64,000 bases of DNA, from NCBI GenBank assembly GCA_964654545.1, contig CAZZIU010000006.1:1-64000 (forward strand). The letters are read 5' to 3'. The stretch comes from JABMOV01 sp964654545. GTDB taxonomy: Bacteria; Fidelibacterota; Marinisomatia; Marinisomatales; JABMOV01. The first letter of the stretch is position 1, and the number at the start of each line of letters is the position of its first letter. The translations under genes and the position numbers were made by a program. A model generated the notes under the pieces. That model was not told the DNA's origin, searched no databases, and worked only from the letters and a program-made list of their open reading frames with translations. Shown one piece after another: positions 52,993-60,564 of this stretch.

Positions 52993-54318
52993 ATGAACTC
53001 AAAATTGACTACTGGCAATTTACTTAATCGGGTCATATTTGTCCTGATACTTGGGGCAATTGGCTTAAGTCTGTTGCTATATCTGCTACCTATACGGTTT
53101 ATTAATCAGCGCGATGATTCAATAAAACGAATCTATTATGCCGACAATATCTCAAACTCACACCAATCAGTTATTAATGCGTTTAATACTAAGTATAAGG
53201 GAGAAATTGAGGTCGTTCCTATAAATTTACCTTTCGCAAAATTCACTACTAATGAACGGAAAGAGTTAATTGCCAGGTCTCTCCGCAGTAAAAACAGTCG
53301 GATCGATGTCTTTGCTGTTGACCTAATATGGGTACCGCGATTTGCGCGGTGGGCACTCCCACTCGAACCATATTTTGATCAAAATACCATTAATACATTG
53401 CGCTCCGAAGTAATATCAACGTGTTATTATGATTCATCCCTGGTTGCCATTCCCTTTTACGTTGATATTGGATGCATGTTTATTCGCCACGATCAGTTGA
53501 GAGATCTCCCTGAATATGAAGCAATTTTAAAAAAACTGAGAAACTCTATTACCTGGGATGATCTAATAGATTTAAAAAACAAATATTTCAGCGATCGCGA
53601 TTTCTATTTATTCCAGGCTGACAATTATGAAGGTTTGATCTGTAACTATCTGGAGGTCTTAAGCATGTATGGGGGGAGTCTAACAGATAATGGAAAATTT
53701 ACAATTAATACACCTGAAGCTAAGCTGGCCTGTACTCTAATAAAATCGTTTATCTATGAATATGATATGTCCCCTGAAGAGGTTGTAACCTTTAACGAGA
53801 ATGAAAGTTTTGAATACAGTATTGTTAAGGATGTCCCCTTTTTCCGTGCCTGGCCAAGCATGATAACAAATACGGAAAATATCCCGCTGGATCAACGGGT
53901 AAAACTGAATTACATTGAAATCGTTAGCCTTCCTCACATTTCTGGAAAAGATCCAAAGACAGTCTTCGGAGGATGGAATTTAATGGTCTCTAAAGATAGT
54001 GAAAACAAAGAGGCAGCAGTCACATTTTTAAAATATTGCCTTTCACACAAGATCCAAAAGCAAATGTATGAAACAGGCGGTTATTTACCGGTAGTCCAGT
54101 CAGTGTATGGTGATACAACAGATTTTATTAATCATGATCGTCTGCACTATTTGAGTGGCCTGTTTGAGAATGGAGTTCATAGACCACAACACCAGGACTA
54201 CACAAGGGTATCCGATATCCTGTCCTTAAATATAAATCATATCTTGGCGAATAAGGAATCCATTGAATCGGGTCTAAATAGTGCTCAAGATGATATCGTT
54301 ACCATATTAAACGATTAA
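52993..54318 (+). CDS. Membrane-anchored extracellular solute-binding protein (sugar sensor)
   Basis: A 441-residue protein with a single N-terminal transmembrane helix (RVIFVLILGAIGLSLLLYLL) and no lipobox, followed by a family-1 solute-binding fold. The sequence has RIYYADNISNSHQSVINAFN, DVFAVDLIWVPRFARWALPL, VDIGCMFIRHDQL and FGGWNLMVSKDSENKEAAVT. Such proteins normally deliver sugars to ABC transporters, but no permease genes are present. Instead the histidine-kinase gene begins two bases after the stop. It probably binds an oligosaccharide and signals to the kinase. Confidence 0.85.
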   Translation: MNSKLTTGNLLNRVIFVLILGAIGLSLLLYLLPIRFINQRDDSIKRIYYADNISNSHQSVINAFNTKYKGEIEVVPINLPFAKFTTNERKELIARSLRSKNSRIDVFAVDLIWVPRFARWALPLEPYFDQNTINTLRSEVISTCYYDSSLVAIPFYVDIGCMFIRHDQLRDLPEYEAILKKLRNSITWDDLIDLKNKYFSDRDFYLFQADNYEGLICNYLEVLSMYGGSLTDNGKFTINTPEAKLACTLIKSFIYEYDMSPEEVVTFNENESFEYSIVKDVPFFRAWPSMITNTENIPLDQRVKLNYIEIVSLPHISGKDPKTVFGGWNLMVSKDSENKEAAVTFLKYCLSHKIQKQMYETGGYLPVVQSVYGDTTDFINHDRLHYLSGLFENGVHRPQHQDYTRVSDILSLNINHILANKESIESGLNSAQDDIVTILND

Positions 54319-54320
54319 AA

Positions 54321-55763
54321 ATGCGATTCACAATCAGGAATTATCATTTTGAATTACGACACTTAATTGTATTATTTACAATTTTGGGTTTATTCCAACT
54401 AATTCTATCCTATCTACACTCAAATTCTACGACAGCATTGTTAAACCGGGCATTGGAAGTTTATCGCAAAGATTCTGCAGAACGAATTGCTGATTTAACA
54501 TCATCATCATTAGAATTAATAATAGAGCAAAGCCAGGTGAGTTCACCTGAAACTCCTGATGATATCCAAGAAACGATTGAACGCTTTGATATTATTCTAT
54601 CACAGCAAACGCTCCAAAAAAACATTAATGATATTGCTGTCATTATTTCACAGGGAGACAAAGAATTTGATATTATAACAGGTGAACGACTGTATTCATT
54701 GTTTTTTGGAGATGACTTTAGCCCGGGAAAAATCAATAACCCGGAAGCAATACGGTGGTTTCGGCTGGCAAAAGAGCAAGTGCAGCAATCAGAACAAATT
54801 TTCAGCGTCATTAGTGGTGACAATACATTTCATGTTCTTGTACCCTTTGTACCGTACGGTAATTATATGGGGGCAATTTACATGGAAATATCACCGGATT
54901 TAACCAATCTGGTTAAGGAAATCACAAAGGCATATGATATTAGCGGAGCGCTATTTTCGATATTGATCCTGCTAGGGCTAGTGGGAATTTTCTACGTGGC
55001 ATCCTATGCCGTCGAGGAACGCAATAAAGCCCAGGAAGCTTTGTTTGAATCTCGGGAATCGCAACTGCGTCAGGAAATTGAGTATCAGAAAGAAGCCACT
55101 TTTACTCGACGAATATACCACGCACATCATAAAGCAGAAAAAGTAATGGGCTTTATTACCGAGGACCTACGCGCGTTATCAGCAAATAATCTTGAAAAAA
55201 TACGAGCCCGTATAATGAAATATGCAAAATTCGTTGGTCGTGTTATTTATGATATGAAATCACCGAATCCACCCATAAACATTGTAAGAAATGATTCCTT
55301 CAAGACAAATGTAAACAGTGTTATAACTTTTTTAGTTAACCATATTTTTTCTAGGGTTTTTAAACCAATTTCACAACTAAATATTAAAACATATTTAGAT
55401 CCGGACTTTCCAATCGTTCATATTAATGAAAATGTTGTGTGGACAATTATTGAACCACTCATTCAAAATGCCATCGACCATAATAATGACACCGATATTC
55501 AAATAGACATTACAACTGGAAGGTATGGGGAGGACTGGGAAATCGTGATAGCGGACAATGGTAAAGGTATAATACCTGAATTGTTGGATTATACACAAAA
55601 GGGTATTCAGAAAATATTTATTGAGAGTGAAACAACCAAATCTAATTCGTCAAATGCTGGTTTTGGATGTTTTATCGCCTATGAGAATTGCAAACGGTGC
55701 GGTTGGTTAATAACCGCTAACAATAAGAAAAAAGGTGGAGCTGAATTCACTATTAAAATTTGA
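54321..55763 (+). CDS. Histidine kinase, partner of the binding protein
   Basis: A 480-residue membrane kinase: helix 1 at about 12-30, a periplasmic domain of about 180 residues, helix 2 at about 210-235. A coiled linker (EERNKAQEALFESRESQLRQ) leads to an unusual DHp-like segment (TRRIYHAHHKAEKVMGFITE; possible phospho-His at about 267-271). HATPase_c has VWTIIEPLIQNAIDHNN and VIADNGKGIIPE; the G2 box is altered (NAGFGCFIAYENC). It does not match the standard HisKA pattern. Between the binding-protein and NtrC genes, it probably relays the sugar signal to the latter. Confidence 0.85.
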   Translation: MRFTIRNYHFELRHLIVLFTILGLFQLILSYLHSNSTTALLNRALEVYRKDSAERIADLTSSSLELIIEQSQVSSPETPDDIQETIERFDIILSQQTLQKNINDIAVIISQGDKEFDIITGERLYSLFFGDDFSPGKINNPEAIRWFRLAKEQVQQSEQIFSVISGDNTFHVLVPFVPYGNYMGAIYMEISPDLTNLVKEITKAYDISGALFSILILLGLVGIFYVASYAVEERNKAQEALFESRESQLRQEIEYQKEATFTRRIYHAHHKAEKVMGFITEDLRALSANNLEKIRARIMKYAKFVGRVIYDMKSPNPPINIVRNDSFKTNVNSVITFLVNHIFSRVFKPISQLNIKTYLDPDFPIVHINENVVWTIIEPLIQNAIDHNNDTDIQIDITTGRYGEDWEIVIADNGKGIIPELLDYTQKGIQKIFIESETTKSNSSNAGFGCFIAYENCKRCGWLITANNKKKGGAEFTIKI

Positions 55764-55768
55764 ACATT

Positions 55769-57220
55769 ATGGCTGAAAAGAAAATTAATATAATTATAAT
55801 CGAGGATGAAGAATTTGATGTAAAGCGAATTCTGAATACCTTAAACCCCTATAGAAAGAATGTAGAAATTCTTCAAATGGTATCCAATGGTAAGGATGCT
55901 CTAGAGGCATTGGAAAATCACAAAGAATGTGATGTCGTGATTATGGATTACCAAATTTCTGGTGGGTTAATAGGGGAAGAATTATTACGCAAATTAAAAC
56001 AGATTGATTCGACGGTGCAAATTATTGTCATTACTAAAATGACAATAAATCAAACCGATGTTTATTTTGCTAATCAGTTAATTGAGGCAGGGGCCTACTG
56101 GTTTGGGACAAAATACCCGGCAGATATTGAGGAATTTATCTATCAACCGACTGATTTCATATTGACGATCACCAATGCATTTGAACGGCGAAAACTGGAA
56201 CGACAACATTTGTTGAGTCAGAAAAAATTGGAAAAAAACATAAAATATATTCTTTCAAGTCGTCCATTGGTTGGAAAATCACAAGCACAAATGGAGTTAC
56301 GAAACCTGGTAGATAAATATGCAGAAACGGATGCCAATGTATTAGTTACGGGAGAATCAGGTACGGGTAAAGAATTGATCGCGCGAAATTTACATTACAA
56401 AAGCAAGCGCCGTTTTGAACCTTTTGTTACCGTTAATTGTGCTGCCATACCCAAAGATTTAATTGAGAGTGAATTATTTGGGTTTGTAAAAGGGGCTTTT
56501 ACAGGTGCAAAAGAAGAGAAAAAAGGTCTATTTGAACAAGCCCACAATGGTACAATATTTCTTGATGAAATTGGTGAATTACCGCATGCTTCACAGGCTA
56601 AACTTTTGCGTGTGCTTGAATCGGGAGAGCTAGATAAAATAGGTCGGAAGAAAAAATATTCTGTGGATGTGAGAGTCATATCCGCTTCCAACCAGGATAT
56701 TAAAGCCATGGTAAAGGAAAAACGATTTCGGGAAGATTTGTATTATCGTTTGAATATTCTAAAGATAAGAAGTTTGCAATTATCAGAAATACGTCAGGAT
56801 ATACCCGAATTACTAAATTATTATATTCACTATTATGCAAAGGACTTGAGCATATTACCGCCCAAAATTACGTCAGGTGCAATGAATGAATTTCTTGCCT
56901 TTGATTGGCCAGGAAATGTTCGCCAACTGAAAAATATCACTCAACGTATACTGGCGCTAAAATTAGACAAGGTTGAGGGAAAGATAGCCCGGGAAGTATT
57001 GGGAATAAACAACCAAGCTTGGTCTGATAATATTTCTCCCATATCAGACTATCATTTTAGCGAAATATCATCGTTAAAAGACGTAGAGTTTGCGTTTCGT
57101 AAAAAATATGTAATATTTGTTCGCGATCAATCGAAATCAGACGCAGAGGCGGCACGTAAACTTGGTTTAGCACCACCTAATTTTCATCGAATGTGCAAAG
57201 AACTGGGATTAAAGCACTGA
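55769..57220 (+). CDS. NtrC-family sigma-54-dependent response regulator
   Basis: A 483-residue activator. The start ATG at 55769 lies 6 bases after the kinase stop. Receiver: IIIIEDEEFDVKRIL with phospho-Asp 60 (DVVIMDYQISGG). AAA+ domain: Walker A VTGESGTGKELIARN (about 195), GAFTGA loop intact (242-247), Walker B GTIFLDEIGELPH, and the sensor region FDWPGNVRQLKNI. C-terminal FIS-type HTH: DAEAARKLGLAPPNFHRMCK. GAFTGA contacts sigma-54, so it can open sigma-54 promoters. Two such promoters with a shared upstream palindrome flank this module. Confidence 0.95.
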   Translation: MAEKKINIIIIEDEEFDVKRILNTLNPYRKNVEILQMVSNGKDALEALENHKECDVVIMDYQISGGLIGEELLRKLKQIDSTVQIIVITKMTINQTDVYFANQLIEAGAYWFGTKYPADIEEFIYQPTDFILTITNAFERRKLERQHLLSQKKLEKNIKYILSSRPLVGKSQAQMELRNLVDKYAETDANVLVTGESGTGKELIARNLHYKSKRRFEPFVTVNCAAIPKDLIESELFGFVKGAFTGAKEEKKGLFEQAHNGTIFLDEIGELPHASQAKLLRVLESGELDKIGRKKKYSVDVRVISASNQDIKAMVKEKRFREDLYYRLNILKIRSLQLSEIRQDIPELLNYYIHYYAKDLSILPPKITSGAMNEFLAFDWPGNVRQLKNITQRILALKLDKVEGKIAREVLGINNQAWSDNISPISDYHFSEISSLKDVEFAFRKKYVIFVRDQSKSDAEAARKLGLAPPNFHRMCKELGLKH

Positions 57221-57227
57221 TAATTAG

Positions 57228-57242
57228 TTATCAATATGATAA
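57228..57242. promoter_or_regulatory. Palindromic NtrC-type enhancer site, copy B
   Basis: TTATCAATATGATAA, an imperfect copy of the site at 52962 (one mismatch over the 15 bases when read in promoter direction, GTTATCAAT[A/T]TGATAATAT shared). It lies eight bases after the NtrC stop codon; a further half-site TTTATCAAAT follows at 57248. Confidence 0.75.
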
Positions 57243-57369
57243 TATATTTATCAAATAAATAATACTTGCTCTGATTATCCGATTTAGTTTTTTATAATTT
57301 CTAGCATTAAAATATTTTCCGCACGAAACAAGGGGTAAATTGAATATTCACTTATCGGGAAAATTGCTT

Positions 57370-57384
57370 TGGCTCAATATTTGT
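57370..57384 (+). promoter_or_regulatory. Sigma-54 (-24/-12)-like promoter of the CBM gene
   Basis: TTTGGCTC-AATAT-TTGT, with GG and GT ten bases apart; consensus TGGCAC-N5-TTGC, so two positions differ. The first G of GG is 136 bp from the centre of copy B, the same distance as in the GH3 promoter. The leader to the ATG at 57516 is about 120 bases. Confidence 0.6.
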
Positions 57385-57515
57385 AATCCAACAAGCAATG
57401 GGATATTGCGAGCAAATTCAAACCTACAAACGGATTGATCAAGATAGTTGCAATCCAAACGGTTTATTTATGAATTATTCCCATACCTTAGTTGAATGGT
57501 ATAAAGGAGATTGAT

Positions 57516-60500
57516 ATGAAATTGCGAAAGATATTATTCGTATTTGTTTTAGGTTTCTCCATGAGCGCCTATGGTAACGTTCTGGATAATCCAGGTTTTG
57601 AAACCGGTGACTTAACAGGCTGGGGAGCTGACTGTAACGCCTGGCAAGGATGGGGATCTGAATCTCACATCACGGTTATTGATAGCACAGGCGCACACAG
57701 TGGCAGCTATTATCTGGAAATGGGTGTTGGTGAAGGCGGAGGAGCCGGCGGGTATGCTGTTGTCCTGCAGGAATCGCCAACATTTGAAGGTCAGGATTGG
57801 ACAATTTCATCCTATATTAAAGATGTAGGTGATTCTTTGGCGGGCGGTGATTTTGCTGCATTGAAATATGAAATCTATGATGCAGGTGGAAACTTACTTC
57901 TCGACGATGAAGTCATCCAAACCGGTGTGACCGCTGATTGGCAACAATTTTCTGTGAATTACACCATACCCAGTGGCGGAGTTTTGACAAAAGCTATTTT
58001 GGTAACTACCCGCTGGGATGGAGGCAATGCCGCGGTGTATGGATATGATGATGTTGAGTTTTATGTATCATCTACGGAAGACCCCTCAATTCACAATAAT
58101 GTTAACATGGTGTTTGAAACATTTGATGACTTGGATACCACCTGGTACGCAGACGGTGAAGGTGGTTTAAATCTAACCTTGGATTCGACCGATTTTGTTC
58201 AGGGTAGTGGCGCTATAGATGTGGAATATTTCATTCCTGAACTGCATCCATGGGGAAGCTTTATTGCATTACAAACAATGTATCCGGAAGATGGGGACCT
58301 GTGGGATTTTTCATCTGCTGAAACATTAAGCGTATGGATGAAAGTAGAAGAAGCACCAGTAAGACCCGATACAGTATTTTTTAGAATTCAGGTCTCCGAT
58401 TTACCCCCGGGAGCAACAAATCACGAAGTGTACGCATATGAAAATGCGACGGCTCTCGATTCCGTTTCCAATTGGTTTGAAGTAAAGGTTCCACTGGTTG
58501 AAATTCCCACTGATGGTGCCACGCTACCAAGTGAAGGAGGATTTACTAGAGTACCGGACAATTGGGGTCAACCAAATAACGACCTTGAATTAAATCTTGA
58601 AAGTATCAGATCACTGGAATTTGATTTTGTTACATCCGGATGGGCGGATCCGGCAAATATTTTTGCTGATTCCGGAAAAGTATCTTTTGATTACGTTACA
58701 CTAAAAGGAGATCGTGGAGTCGATGTAGCATACTTTAATGGATTAGCCGTTACCTCAACCGTAACGAATATGTTTGGATGGGGACAAAGTACATTCGAAC
58801 TTGTTGAAGATATGGGTTATGAAGAAGGATTAAATTCTTTGAAATGGGTAATGGGTGACGAATGGGGTAATGGTTGGAGTGGTGTTGGATTCGACCTAAA
58901 TCCAATTAATTACTTACCACGATGGGATTCTGACTCACTCAAATTCCACCTTAATACACCTGCTGATTTACTGGATTTGAAATTTGAATTCCAGGGTGGT
59001 AGTGGAAAATGTTATTACATTTTAACACCTGAAGCAGCAGGCGGATGGAATTATTATTCAATCCCATTAGCAGATTTTATCATTGATGGTGATAATCCGA
59101 ACTTTGATACTACCGCAGTTAGCGTATTAGGATTTATGGCGAACGGTAATGCAGTTGCTGGAACCGAAATCTATATTGGTTCAATGGTTACAGGTAATCC
59201 AGAATTGGACGTTCTTGCTCCTGATCCACCAGTTGTTTCCGGCGTAGCACAGAATTATTTCACACTTGTTACTTGGCAAGATGTTGAGGGAGAATCGGGA
59301 GAAATATACAATGTGTATGCCAGCAAGGAACCTATCACTGATCTTGAATCAAGTGCAGTGGATGTGGTCGCAACTGGTGTTTTAGAAGCGACCCAAAGTG
59401 CCGTTCACTACCTTTACTCACCTTTAACAGACGCCGCGGTTGATTATTATTATGCCGTTGAATGTGTTGATGGATCCGGCAATGTCAGTGATCCTGGATT
59501 ATCAGATATGGTGACCAATACAGCCAAGGGTATCCCTACCATTTCCTTAGCGCCTCCAGCTACTGTTACACTGGATGGTGACTTGAGTGAATGGTACGAT
59601 TCGGGAATTATGCCCTTTGAAATGGGACCAACCAGTAACTCATTCGGTACTCCCAACACAGTCGGGACAATAACCGATGATGCAGATGCATACGGTACCT
59701 TATTCCTGGCAGTGGATGAAAACTTCCTCTATGTTGCAGCTGATATCATTGACGACAGCTACGAAGGATGGACAGGTGAAGGAAACTGGTGGGAACACGA
59801 TGTTTTTGAATTGTTCCTCGGGTTATATGATCAACGCGGTGAACGCCACTCCAGTATGCAGCGCGGTGGTGAACCAGATTACAAATTCGTTTTTAATGAA
59901 GATCATATGTTCGAAGAGCTCAATGGATATGAAGTAATAAATGACGGTGTATCCCTCTATTTTGAAGGCTTTAATCCAGATTATGCGTTTGAAGCAAAAT
60001 TGAGTCTTGATTCAATCGCCGGCACGTCTGATGATCTGTTTATGGCGTTAAATGGTATGAGAACACCAATTGAGCCCACAATTCATGATCGTGATAACGG
60101 CGCCTGGGAAGGCAATGTTGTTAATTCGCCAATAAATGCTGACAATGCCTGGCAAACACCAGCAGTATGGTCATATACCTTCGTTGGCGATCAGGATGGT
60201 GTGCTTGGGGTAAACGATAACGAGACATATTTACCAGGAGAATATTACCTGGCAAATAACTATCCTAATCCGTTTAACCCAACAACAACTATCGAATACT
60301 CCACTCCTGTTACTGGGCAGGTAAAACTCACCATTTATAATATCCTCGGTGAGCAGGTAGGTCATCTGGTGAATGAAATTCAACCGGCTGGTGACCATAG
60401 TGTTACCTTTGATGCAAGTGGTATTGCGTCGGGAATGTATTTCTACCAGTTAGAAGGAAGCAATTTCCTAAAATCGAAGAAGATGATTTTACTGAAATAA
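57516..60500 (+). CDS. Secreted multi-CBM glycan-binding protein with type IX sorting domain
   Basis: A 994-residue exported protein. ATG 57516 follows AAGGAG and starts a signal peptide (KLRKILFVFVLGFSMSAYGN). Domains: a CBM4/9-like beta sandwich (about 25-190; NPGFETGDLTGWGADCNAWQ), a second beta-sandwich with FETFDDLDTTWYADGEGGLN, a fibronectin-like segment (about 580-660) and a CBM9-like domain (VTLDGDLSEWYDSGIMPFEM ... FLYVAADIIDDSYEGWTGEG). The sorting domain is ANNYPNPFNPTTTIEYSTPV ... GMYFYQLEG ... SKKMILLK. No catalytic domain is evident, so it probably binds polysaccharide at the surface and presents it to the TonB receptor. Confidence 0.85.
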   Translation: MKLRKILFVFVLGFSMSAYGNVLDNPGFETGDLTGWGADCNAWQGWGSESHITVIDSTGAHSGSYYLEMGVGEGGGAGGYAVVLQESPTFEGQDWTISSYIKDVGDSLAGGDFAALKYEIYDAGGNLLLDDEVIQTGVTADWQQFSVNYTIPSGGVLTKAILVTTRWDGGNAAVYGYDDVEFYVSSTEDPSIHNNVNMVFETFDDLDTTWYADGEGGLNLTLDSTDFVQGSGAIDVEYFIPELHPWGSFIALQTMYPEDGDLWDFSSAETLSVWMKVEEAPVRPDTVFFRIQVSDLPPGATNHEVYAYENATALDSVSNWFEVKVPLVEIPTDGATLPSEGGFTRVPDNWGQPNNDLELNLESIRSLEFDFVTSGWADPANIFADSGKVSFDYVTLKGDRGVDVAYFNGLAVTSTVTNMFGWGQSTFELVEDMGYEEGLNSLKWVMGDEWGNGWSGVGFDLNPINYLPRWDSDSLKFHLNTPADLLDLKFEFQGGSGKCYYILTPEAAGGWNYYSIPLADFIIDGDNPNFDTTAVSVLGFMANGNAVAGTEIYIGSMVTGNPELDVLAPDPPVVSGVAQNYFTLVTWQDVEGESGEIYNVYASKEPITDLESSAVDVVATGVLEATQSAVHYLYSPLTDAAVDYYYAVECVDGSGNVSDPGLSDMVTNTAKGIPTISLAPPATVTLDGDLSEWYDSGIMPFEMGPTSNSFGTPNTVGTITDDADAYGTLFLAVDENFLYVAADIIDDSYEGWTGEGNWWEHDVFELFLGLYDQRGERHSSMQRGGEPDYKFVFNEDHMFEELNGYEVINDGVSLYFEGFNPDYAFEAKLSLDSIAGTSDDLFMALNGMRTPIEPTIHDRDNGAWEGNVVNSPINADNAWQTPAVWSYTFVGDQDGVLGVNDNETYLPGEYYLANNYPNPFNPTTTIEYSTPVTGQVKLTIYNILGEQVGHLVNEIQPAGDHSVTFDASGIASGMYFYQLEGSNFLKSKKMILLK

Positions 60501-60509
60501 TACAAGTGA

Positions 60510-60543
60510 TCAGGCGGGGGTTACTCCCGCCTGACTTTTTTTT
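60510..60543 (+). terminator. Rho-independent terminator
   Basis: TCAGGCGGG / CCCGCCTGA stem with the loop GGTTACT, followed by C and eight or nine Ts. It would reduce read-through from the CBM gene into the receptor gene at 60565. Confidence 0.92.
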
Positions 60544-60564
60544 ATCCGTAAACTGATTATCTGA

